Shown here: one piece after another, positions 7,359-14,695 of the stretch
Layout: the number at the start of each line of letters is the position of its first letter
Position numbering within the stretch: position 1 is the first letter of the stretch
NCBI RefSeq assembly: GCF_900109115.1
Contig: NZ_FNYV01000004.1
Location: forward strand, 527,824 to 591,823
Source of the DNA: Micromonospora phaseoli
GTDB taxonomy: Bacteria; Actinomycetota; Actinomycetes; Mycobacteriales; Micromonosporaceae
Length of the DNA stretch: 64,000 nucleotides
Direction of reading: 5' to 3'
The notes under the pieces: model-generated
Told to the model about the DNA's origin: nothing
Databases searched by the model: none
Seen by the model: only the letters and a program-made list of their open reading frames with translations
Made by a program: the position numbers and the translations under genes

Positions 7359-8390
7359 GTGACCGGATCGCGTAGGCGGGTGACCCAGCAGGACATCGCC
7401 CGGATGACCGGCGTCAGCCAGGCGACCGTCTCCCTGGTGCTCAACGGCCGCGACGACGGCGGCGTCCGGATCGCCCCGGAGACCCGGGAACGGGTGCTGC
7501 ACGCGATCCGGGCCACCGGGTACGTGGCCGACCCGGTGGCCCGGCGGCTGGCCGCCCGACACAACCGGATCCTCGGCGTGTTCACCTACGAGCCGGTCTT
7601 CCCCGTCGGCACCGGCGACTTCTACCACCCGTTCCTGGTCGGCATCGAAGAGTCCGCCGAACGGCTCGGTTGTGACCTGCTGCTGCTGACCAGCGCCCCG
7701 GTCACCGACGGCCGGCGGCGAATCTTCCACGACGACAACCGGCTGCGGCTGGCCGACGGCTGCGTCCTGCTCGGCCGCTCGCTGGACCAGGACGAGTTGG
7801 GCCGGCTGGTCGCCGAGGGACACCCGTTCGTGTCGGTCGGCCGACGCGACGACGCCGGCGGGCCGGTGCCGTACGTCGGCGCGGACTACTCCGCCGCCAC
7901 CGCCGCCGTGGTCCGCCGGGCCCTCGATGCCGGACACACCAGGCTGGCGTACCTCGGCCAGGGAGCCGGACCGGAGTCGCACGCCGACCGGTTCGCCGGC
8001 TACCGGAGCACCCTCGACGCGGCCGGGCTGCCGACCCGGCACGAACCCACCGACCGCTCCCCCGCCGACGTGCTCGACGCGCTGCTCGCCGCCGAGGTCA
8101 CCGCCGTGGTGGCCGAGGAGTACGCCGACGGGGTCGCCCTCGCCGGCATCGCCCGGGACCGCGGCCTGACCGTGCCCGCCGACCTGTCCATCCTGGCCCT
8201 GGGTGACCCGACCCGGCCGGCGACCAGCGACCTTGAGTTCACCGGGTTCCGGATCCCCCGCCGGGAGATGGGGTGGCAGGCCGTCGAGGTGCTCACCGGG
8301 CTACTCGCCGCGGTGCCCCACACGGTGACCCAGCGGCTGCTGCCGTGCCAGCCGGTCGACGGCGGCACCCTCGCACCGCCCCGCCACTGA
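7359..8390 (+). CDS. LacI-family transcriptional repressor
   Basis: 343 residues starting at GTG 7359. A LacI helix-turn-helix is at residues about 7-30 (VTQQDIARMTGVSQATVSLVLNG), the hinge region follows, and the rest is a periplasmic-binding-like sensor domain (FHDDNRLRLADGCVLLGR, SVGRRDDAGGPVPYVGADY, RLAYLGQG, LSILALGDP). The helix-turn-helix and palindromes with central CG at 7223 and 7320 fit together. It heads a same-strand set with the FAD oxidoreductase and a CUT1 importer and diverges from the propeller enzyme, so it probably represses both in the absence of a sugar inducer. The inducer cannot be told from sequence. Confidence 0.92.
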   Translation: MTGSRRRVTQQDIARMTGVSQATVSLVLNGRDDGGVRIAPETRERVLHAIRATGYVADPVARRLAARHNRILGVFTYEPVFPVGTGDFYHPFLVGIEESAERLGCDLLLLTSAPVTDGRRRIFHDDNRLRLADGCVLLGRSLDQDELGRLVAEGHPFVSVGRRDDAGGPVPYVGADYSAATAAVVRRALDAGHTRLAYLGQGAGPESHADRFAGYRSTLDAAGLPTRHEPTDRSPADVLDALLAAEVTAVVAEEYADGVALAGIARDRGLTVPADLSILALGDPTRPATSDLEFTGFRIPRREMGWQAVEVLTGLLAAVPHTVTQRLLPCQPVDGGTLAPPRH

Positions 8391-8454
8391 CCACCATCCC
8401 CGGTCGCCGCGCTCCCCGCCCGGCGGCCCCGACCAACCCCTGAAAGGACGGACC

Positions 8455-10089
8455 GTGCCGGAGATGCAGGCCGAAGTACTGATCGTCGGTGGTGGGCTCG
8501 GTGGCGTGGCCGCCGCCCTGGCCGCGCTGCGGGCCGGCCGCACGGTGCTGCTGACCGAGGAGTACGTCTGGCTCGGCGGACAGCTCACCAGTCAGGCGGT
8601 GCCGCCGGACGAGCACTCCTGGGTGGAGCACTTCGGAGTCACCGCCAGCTACCGGTCGCTGCGCGACCGCATCCGGGACTACTACCGGAGCTGGTACCCG
8701 CTCACCGAGCGGGCCCGGCGCGCCACCGCACTCAACCCGGGGGCCGGGCACGTCAGCCGGCTCTGCCACGAGCCCCGGGTCGCGGTGGCGGTGCTGGAGG
8801 ACATGCTGGCGGCGTACCGGGGTTCCGGGCGGCTGCGGGTGCTCCAGCCGTACCGGCCGGTGGCCGCCGACACCGACGGCGACCGGGTCACCGGAGTCAC
8901 CGTGGCACACCGACACACCGGTGAACGGGTGCACCTGAGCGCGCCGTACGTCCTGGACGCCACCGAGACCGGCGAACTGCTGCCGCTGACCGGCACCGAG
9001 TACGTCACCGGCTTCGAGTCCCGGGCCGAGACCGGTGAGCCGAGCGCGCCGGAGCAGGCACAACCGGCCAACATGCAGGCCGCGTCGGTGTGCTTCGCGG
9101 TCGACCACGTCGACGGGAACCACACCATCGACAAGCCGGCGGCGTACGACTTCTGGCGGGCGTACCGGCCGCCGTTCTGGGGCGACCGGATGCTGTCGTT
9201 CCGCTCCCCCAACCCACGCACCCTGGAGATCTCCGAACGCAGCTTCACCCCGAACCCGGACGACGACCCGTGGCTGGTCCAGGCCGACCAGCGGGTCAAC
9301 CCCGGCGACGGCAACCTGTGGACGTTCCGGCGGATCGCCGCCCGGCGCAACTTCACGCCCGGCGCGTACGACAGCGACATCTGCCTGGTCAACTGGCCGA
9401 TGATCGACTACTTCGAGCAGCCGGTGATCGACGTACCCGATCCGGACGCGGGCATCGCGGCGGCCCGGGAACTGTCCCTGTCGGTGCTGTACTGGCTGCA
9501 GACCGAGGCGCCCCGCACCGACGGCGGCACCGGCTTTCCCGGGCTGCGGCTGCGCGGCGACGTCACCGGCAACGGCACCGCCGCGACCGGCGGGGACGTC
9601 ACGCACAGCGGCCTGGCCCAGGCACCATACATCCGCGAGTCACGCCGCATCCGCGCCGAGTACACGGTGGTCGAGCAGGACCTGTCGCTTCAGATCCGGG
9701 GCGACAAGGGCGCGGTCACCTACGCCGACTCGGTCGGCGTCGGCATGTACCGCATCGACCTGCACCCCTCCACCGGCGGCGACAACTACATCGACGTGGC
9801 CTCCTGCCCGTTCGAGATCCCGCTCGGCGCTCTGATCCCCCGGCGGGTGGAGAACCTGCTGCCCGCCGGCAAGAACATCGGCACCACGCACATCACCAAC
9901 GGCTCCTACCGCCTGCACCCCGTGGAGTGGAACGTCGGCGAGGTCGCCGGCCTGCTCGCGGACTTCTGCCTGGCCCGGCGGGTCACCCCCCGCGCGGTGC
10001 GCTACACACCCGGCCTGCTGGCCGACTTCCAGAACCGCCTCGCCGACGAAGGCGTCGAGCTGCGCTGGCCCGACATCGCCGGCTACTGA
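8455..10089 (+). CDS. FAD-dependent oxidoreductase
   Basis: 544 residues, GTG start at 8455 with AAAGGACGG about 8 bases upstream. The N terminus has a dinucleotide-binding fold (VLIVGGGLGGVAAALAALRAG, residues about 7-27), followed by a LGGQLTSQAVP loop typical of the FAD_oxidored family (PF12831). Near the C terminus, LLPAGKNIGTTHITNGSYRLHPVEWNVG is also typical of that family. No signal peptide or membrane segment is seen, so the enzyme is cytoplasmic. Some relatives act on sugars or cofactors, but no substrate is established for this type. Its position between lacI and a sugar importer (15 bases before the binding-protein gene) suggests that it oxidises the imported carbohydrate or a derivative. 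Confidence 0.82.
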   Translation: MPEMQAEVLIVGGGLGGVAAALAALRAGRTVLLTEEYVWLGGQLTSQAVPPDEHSWVEHFGVTASYRSLRDRIRDYYRSWYPLTERARRATALNPGAGHVSRLCHEPRVAVAVLEDMLAAYRGSGRLRVLQPYRPVAADTDGDRVTGVTVAHRHTGERVHLSAPYVLDATETGELLPLTGTEYVTGFESRAETGEPSAPEQAQPANMQAASVCFAVDHVDGNHTIDKPAAYDFWRAYRPPFWGDRMLSFRSPNPRTLEISERSFTPNPDDDPWLVQADQRVNPGDGNLWTFRRIAARRNFTPGAYDSDICLVNWPMIDYFEQPVIDVPDPDAGIAAARELSLSVLYWLQTEAPRTDGGTGFPGLRLRGDVTGNGTAATGGDVTHSGLAQAPYIRESRRIRAEYTVVEQDLSLQIRGDKGAVTYADSVGVGMYRIDLHPSTGGDNYIDVASCPFEIPLGALIPRRVENLLPAGKNIGTTHITNGSYRLHPVEWNVGEVAGLLADFCLARRVTPRAVRYTPGLLADFQNRLADEGVELRWPDIAGY

Positions 10090-10104
10090 GGAAGGACATA
10101 CTCC

Positions 10105-11376
10105 ATGAAGATCCGGTTGACGGCCGCCGTCGCGCTCACCGCGCTGCTCGGCCTGACCGCCTGCGGCGGCGACTCCGCCGAGTCCGACGGCCCGGTCACC
10201 CTGCGGATGACCACCTGGTCGGCGAACGAGGCACACCTGAAGCTGTTCAACGAGATCGCCGCCGAGTACACCGCGGCCAACCCGGACGTCGCCGGGATCA
10301 CCTTCGACCCGATCCCGTTCGAGAACTACACCACCACGCTGACCACCCAGATCGCCGGCGGCAACCCGCCCGACCTGGCCTGGGTGCTGGAGAACTCGGC
10401 ACCCGACTTCGTCAGCTCCGGCGCGCTGGTGCCGCTCACCGACACCCTCAAGAACACCGAGGGGTACGCCTACGACGAGCTGGCTCCGGCCGCCACGAAG
10501 CTGTGGCAGGCCGACGGCGAGCTGTACGCGTACCCCTTCTCCACCTCGCCGTTCGGGGTGTTCGTCAACACCGACCTGCTGAGCGCAGCCGACACCGAGA
10601 GCCCGGCCGAGTTGATCGCCGCCGGCCGGTGGAGCTGGCAGAACGCGCTGGCCGCCGCGTCGACGGTGCAGGCCAAGACCGGCAAGGCCGGCCTGGTGGT
10701 ACGCGACTTCGACTACAAGGGCTGGGACTTCCTCTCCACCGTGTGGACCGGCTGGGGCGCGCAGGCGTGGAGTGAGGACGGGAAGACCTGCGGCTTCAAC
10801 TCGCCGGAAATGGTCGAGGCGATGACCGCACTGCACCGGGGGATCTTCGTCGACAAGGCGCTGCCCGGGCCGGGCACCACCGCCGACTTCTTCGCTGGCG
10901 AGGCCGGCATGACCATCACCCAGATCTCCCGCGCCTCCCTGCTGACCGACCAGAAGTTCGACTGGGATCTGGTGCCGCTGCCGGCCGGCCCGAAGGGCGA
11001 GTACGCGGTGATCGGGCAGGGCGGCATGGGCGTGCTCAAGCAGGGCCGCAACGCCGAGACCGCCGCCGACTTCCTGGCGTACCTGACCAACCCCACCAAC
11101 TCGGCGAAGCTGGCCCAGTTCTTCCCGCCGCCGCGTACCTCGCTGCTCACCGCCGAGACTCTCGCCAAGACCAACCCGCTGCTGAGCCCCGAGCAGTTGC
11201 AGCAGGTGGTGATCGACGGGATCGCCGACGGCGTGGTGAAGCCCAGCCACACCGGCCAGGCCGAGCTGAACCAGGCGGTCCGGGCTGGGCTGGACCCGCT
11301 GTGGCAGCCGAACGCCGACGTCCGCGGCGTGCTCGACGGCGTCTGCTCCTCGATCAACCCGCTGCTGGCGAAGTAG
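10105..11376 (+). CDS. CUT1 ABC importer, sugar-binding lipoprotein
   Basis: 423 residues. A lipoprotein signal ends in LLGLTAC (Cys at about residue 22) followed by GGDSAES. The mature protein is an extracellular solute-binding family 1 protein: TLRMTTWSANEAHLKLFNEIAAEY, ITFDPIPFENY, GGNPPDLAWV, YAYPFSTSPFGVFVNTDLL. It starts with GAGGAAGGA upstream, 15 bases after the oxidoreductase. It delivers a sugar or oligosaccharide to the two permeases that follow. The set lacks its own ATPase gene. Confidence 0.92.
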   Translation: MKIRLTAAVALTALLGLTACGGDSAESDGPVTLRMTTWSANEAHLKLFNEIAAEYTAANPDVAGITFDPIPFENYTTTLTTQIAGGNPPDLAWVLENSAPDFVSSGALVPLTDTLKNTEGYAYDELAPAATKLWQADGELYAYPFSTSPFGVFVNTDLLSAADTESPAELIAAGRWSWQNALAAASTVQAKTGKAGLVVRDFDYKGWDFLSTVWTGWGAQAWSEDGKTCGFNSPEMVEAMTALHRGIFVDKALPGPGTTADFFAGEAGMTITQISRASLLTDQKFDWDLVPLPAGPKGEYAVIGQGGMGVLKQGRNAETAADFLAYLTNPTNSAKLAQFFPPPRTSLLTAETLAKTNPLLSPEQLQQVVIDGIADGVVKPSHTGQAELNQAVRAGLDPLWQPNADVRGVLDGVCSSINPLLAK

Positions 11377-11386
11377 GCGACGTTCG

Positions 11387-12352
11387 ATGTCGGTCCTGAC
11401 CAGGGACGCGCAGGGGCGGGCCGGTGGCCGGTCCGCCCCTGCGGGGGCCGCCGCAGCGCGGCGGCGCGGCTGGTGGACGACCCGCCGCCGTGACCAGCTC
11501 GCCGGTCTGCTCTTCGTCGCCCCACAGCTCGTCGGCTCGGTGCTGTTCGTGCTGATCCCCCTCGGACTGGTGTTCTGGTACAGCCTGCACGAGTGGAACG
11601 TGCTCGCCGGCACCTTCGAGTTCATCGGCACGGACAACTACCGGAGCATGGCGCAGGACCCGAACCTGCCCTCGGTGCTGCGGGTCACCGGGCTGTTCTC
11701 GGTCGGCCTGGTGGTGTTCAACCTCAGCCTGGCCCTGCTGCTCGCGGTGCTGCTCAACCAGCGGCTGCGCGGCACCATCGTGTTCCGGACGCTGTTCTTC
11801 TCCCCGGTGGTCGTCTCGCTGGTCGCCTGGACGATCGTCTGGGGTTTCCTGCTCCAGGACAACGGCGGCGTCAACGGGACGCTCGGCGCCGTCGGCGTGG
11901 ACGGGCCGAACTGGCTGCGCGGCGACTGGACGGCTCTGCTGTCGGTGATCGTGGTGCAGGTGGTCAAGAACGTCGGCCTGAACATGGTGCTGTTCCTGGC
12001 CGCCCTCCAGGGCGTTCCCGCCGAGTTGTACGAGGCGGCCCGGGTCGAGGGAGCGAACGCCTGGACCCGGTTCCGGCGGATCACCGTCCCGCTGATCAGC
12101 CCGACCATCCTGCTCACCTCGATCATCACCGTGGTCGGGTCGTTGCAGGTGTTCGCCCAGATCGCCGTGCTCACCCAGGGCGGCCCGGGCACCTCGACCA
12201 CGGTGCTCGTCTACTACCTGTACCAACGGGCGTTCCAGTTCCACCAGTTCGGATACGGGGCCACCCTGTCCGTGCTGCTCTTCCTGATCGTGCTGGTGCT
12301 CACCGTCGTGCAGTGGCGGATGCGCAGGAGGTGGGTCTTCCATGAACAGTAG
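11387..12352 (+). CDS. CUT1 ABC importer permease, MalF type
   Basis: 321 residues with about six membrane segments. The N terminus is cytoplasmic and Arg/Ala-rich; the first helix is around LLFVAPQLVGSVLFVLIPLGLVF. The EAA loop that contacts the ATPase is EAARVEGANAWTRFRRITVPLISP (residues about 216-239). It starts 10 bases after the binding-protein gene and overlaps the next permease by 11 bases. It pairs with the MalG-type permease to form the membrane channel. Confidence 0.92.
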   Translation: MSVLTRDAQGRAGGRSAPAGAAAARRRGWWTTRRRDQLAGLLFVAPQLVGSVLFVLIPLGLVFWYSLHEWNVLAGTFEFIGTDNYRSMAQDPNLPSVLRVTGLFSVGLVVFNLSLALLLAVLLNQRLRGTIVFRTLFFSPVVVSLVAWTIVWGFLLQDNGGVNGTLGAVGVDGPNWLRGDWTALLSVIVVQVVKNVGLNMVLFLAALQGVPAELYEAARVEGANAWTRFRRITVPLISPTILLTSIITVVGSLQVFAQIAVLTQGGPGTSTTVLVYYLYQRAFQFHQFGYGATLSVLLFLIVLVLTVVQWRMRRRWVFHEQ

Positions 12353-13184
12353 GCTCCCCGCGCGGGCAAAGGTCGCGCTGTACGGCGCGCTCTGCCTGCT
12401 GGCCGTCCCGTTCGTCTTCCCCACCTGGTGGATGGTCACCTCGTCGGTGAAGCCGATCAACGAGATCTTCGCCTTTCCGCCGTCGCTGATCCCGACCGAC
12501 GCCAGCCTCTCCGCGTACCGGCGGGTCTTCGAGCTGCAGCCGTTCGCGCAGCAGTACTTCAACAGCGGGTACATCGCGGCCGTGGTCACCGTCGGCACCC
12601 TGGCGGTCTCCTCGCTCGCCGGGTACGCCTTCGCCCGGATCCGTTTCCGGGGACAGCAGGTGCTGTTCGTGGTGGTGCTGGTCGGGCTGCTCATCCCGAG
12701 CGAGGTGACCATCGTGCCGCTGTTCCGGATGTTCAACTCGTGGGGCATGGTGGACACCCACTGGCCGCTGATCCTGGTGCCGATCCTCGGCGCACCGAGC
12801 GTGCTGGCCACCTTCATCATGCGACAGTTCTTCATCACCCTCCCCGGCGAGTTGGAGGAGGCGGCCCGGGTCGACGGGCTGGGTCGCTTCGCCACCTTCT
12901 GGCGGATCGCGTTACCCCTGGCCCGGCCGGCGCTCGGCGCGGTGGCGATCTTCACCTTCCTGCACAGTTGGAACCTGTACCTGGAGCCGATCGTCTTCCT
13001 CTCCTCACCGGAGAAGTTCACCCTGCCGCAGGCGCTGACCCAGTTCGTCGACGCGTACGGCGGGCCGATGTGGGACGTTCAGCTCTCGGCGGCGTCGATG
13101 ACCGCCATCCCGATCCTGGTGATCTTCGTGATCGCGCAGCGGCAGTTCATCGAGGGGCTGGCCCACACCGGCCTGAAGGGCTGA
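12342..13184 (+). CDS. CUT1 ABC importer permease, MalG type
   Basis: 280 residues, six membrane segments, with the EAA loop EEAARVDGLGRFATFWRIALPLARP in the C-terminal half and the typical start region FPTWWMVTSSVKPINEIF. The start at 12342 lies inside the end of the MalF-type gene and has AGGAGG about 10 bases upstream, so the two are translationally coupled. It is the last gene of the lacI operon and ends 10 bases before the stop of the convergent methyltransferase gene. Confidence 0.92.
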   Translation: MNSRLPARAKVALYGALCLLAVPFVFPTWWMVTSSVKPINEIFAFPPSLIPTDASLSAYRRVFELQPFAQQYFNSGYIAAVVTVGTLAVSSLAGYAFARIRFRGQQVLFVVVLVGLLIPSEVTIVPLFRMFNSWGMVDTHWPLILVPILGAPSVLATFIMRQFFITLPGELEEAARVDGLGRFATFWRIALPLARPALGAVAIFTFLHSWNLYLEPIVFLSSPEKFTLPQALTQFVDAYGGPMWDVQLSAASMTAIPILVIFVIAQRQFIEGLAHTGLKG

Positions 13185-13194
13185 GCGTCGGTGG

Positions 13195-13845
13195 TCAGCC
13201 GGGCTGTCCCGGCTCGCTGCGGTGGGCCCGGACCACCACGTCGTGGAAGCTCGTCCGGCTGGCACCGGGCGCGAGAAGACGGGTTCGGGATTCCGCCACG
13301 CGCACCTCCCACATCGCGTCGGTCAGGGCGGCGGTGACGGTGTCGAGGTCGATCGAGGCCCGCTGGGGAGCGTGGGCCGCCGAGTGGTGGTCAGCATGAT
13401 CGTGGCCGACCACCAGGAGTGCTCCGCCGGGGGCGACGGCCCGGGCCAGCCGGGCAACGAACTGACCGAAGGGCATGTCGGGGTGGACGTACTGGCTGAC
13501 CACCAGGTCGTACTGCTGCGCGGGCTCCCAGACCGTCAGGTCCGCCACCGTCCAGGAGATGCGCGGCGCGACCTCGGGCGCCTGGCGCGCCGCGAACTCC
13601 TCGGCGGCGCGCACGGCCGTCGGCGAGACGTCGATCGCCGTTACCTGCCACCCCCTCCGGGCGAGCCAGACCGCGTCCGTCCCGCGTCCGCAGCCCGCGT
13701 CGAGCGCCGTCCCGGCGGCAAGATCCGTCACCTCGGCGACCAGTTGAGGACTTGGCGCATCGTGTGCCGCCGGGTGGCCCTGGTAATGGTGATCCCACCA
13801 TTGCGGGCTGAACGCGGGATGGTCCGCGTGCGACTTGTTGCTCAT
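13195..13845 (-). CDS. SAM-dependent methyltransferase, class I
   Basis: 216 residues from ATG 13845, which has GAGG 5 bases upstream. The frame stays open to 14133, but the extra 96 codons are Arg-rich and run across the divergent regulator, so they are rejected. The SAM-binding motif GTALDAGCGRGTDAVWLARRGWQVTAIDVS is at residues about 50-80, with the later motif SWTVADLTVWEPAQQYDLVVSQYV. It resembles small-molecule or thiopurine-type methyltransferases. It diverges from an XRE-cupin regulator that may control it. The substrate is unknown. Confidence 0.85.
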   Translation of the reverse strand: MSNKSHADHPAFSPQWWDHHYQGHPAAHDAPSPQLVAEVTDLAAGTALDAGCGRGTDAVWLARRGWQVTAIDVSPTAVRAAEEFAARQAPEVAPRISWTVADLTVWEPAQQYDLVVSQYVHPDMPFGQFVARLARAVAPGGALLVVGHDHADHHSAAHAPQRASIDLDTVTAALTDAMWEVRVAESRTRLLAPGASRTSFHDVVVRAHRSEPGQPG

Positions 13846-13987
13846 GCCTCGACGGTACGGAGCCTTTCGCGGATCGAAAGGTGCCATGCGGTTTCCGCAA
13901 GATCTGGCCGTTCCGCCCATCAAACCGCGCGTCGGGTCCCGGCCCCGACCGCCACCGGTCAGGCAGCGCGCCACATAGCATGAGGAC

Positions 13988-14578
13988 GTGTCGGAGGTTG
14001 ATCTTTCTGAGGTGGTCCGGCAACGGATCCGCGGACTACGGCAGGCGCGCGGGTGGAGCCTCGACTCGCTTGCCGCTCGATGCCACCTCAGCCCCTCCAC
14101 GCTGAGCCGGATCGAGACCGGCCACCGCCGCATCGACCTCGATCAGCTGGTCGTCCTCGCCCGGGCGCTGGACACCACGATCGATCAGCTCGTCGAGCCC
14201 GTCGACGACGCCGACGTGATCATCCGACCGATGCGACACCAGGAACCCGGCCTGGCCACCTGGGTGCTCTCGCGCGAGCCGGCGCAGCGTGGGGGCAACC
14301 TGGTGGCCAAGATGCGCATCACCCCCGAACGACGCACCGGCCCTGGCCACCTGAGCGTGCACCCCGGGCGGGAATGGTTCTTCGTGCTCAGCGGCAGCGC
14401 GTTGCTGCACCTCGGTGCGCGGCAGATACCGGTCGGCGCGGGAAACGCGGCCGAGTTCTCCACCATGATCCCGCATTCCATCGGCGCACTGAACGGGCCG
14501 GTCGAGATCCTCACCATCTTCGACCAGGACGGCGAGCGGGCGCACGCGCAGTCCAGCGACCCTTCGGCCGGAGTGTGA
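13988..14578 (+). CDS. XRE-family regulator with C-terminal cupin domain
   Basis: 196 residues, GTG start. The helix-turn-helix is at about 11-65 (IRGLRQARGWSLDSLAARCHLSPSTLSRIETG). A cupin follows at about 110-185 (HPGREWFFVLSGSALLHLGARQIPVGAGNAAEF), which usually binds a small ligand or metal. Such HTH-cupin proteins commonly control an adjacent divergent gene; here that is the methyltransferase, 142 bases away. The 3' end is followed by a strong terminator shared with the convergent beta-helix gene. Confidence 0.88.
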   Translation: MSEVDLSEVVRQRIRGLRQARGWSLDSLAARCHLSPSTLSRIETGHRRIDLDQLVVLARALDTTIDQLVEPVDDADVIIRPMRHQEPGLATWVLSREPAQRGGNLVAKMRITPERRTGPGHLSVHPGREWFFVLSGSALLHLGARQIPVGAGNAAEFSTMIPHSIGALNGPVEILTIFDQDGERAHAQSSDPSAGV

Positions 14579-14647
14579 CCGGCAGAATCCGGCGACAGCC
14601 GTGCGGACACCCCGACGCCCCCGCGCGGGGATGGATATCTTCCCGAC

Positions 14648-14683
14648 GGGTGGGGCCGTGCCCGGCTCGGCACGGCCCCACCC
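14648..14683. terminator. Strong bidirectional hairpin terminator
   Basis: A perfect 15-bp stem (GGGTGGGGCCGTGCC / GGCACGGCCCCACCC) with a 6-base loop lies between the convergent XRE-cupin and beta-helix genes. It lacks a U-tract, as is common in high-GC actinobacteria. Confidence 0.75.
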
Positions 14684-14695
14684 ACCCGTGGTGTG

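Noticed and set aside
9640..11637. 665-codon minus-strand frame over the oxidoreductase and binding-protein genes
   Set aside because: Antisense shadow; both plus-strand genes have ribosome binding sites and family motifs.
13846..14133. N-terminal extension of the methyltransferase frame
   Set aside because: The added residues are Arg/Ser-rich, overlap the divergent XRE gene, and the ATG at 13845 has a ribosome binding site and a normal class I methyltransferase start.
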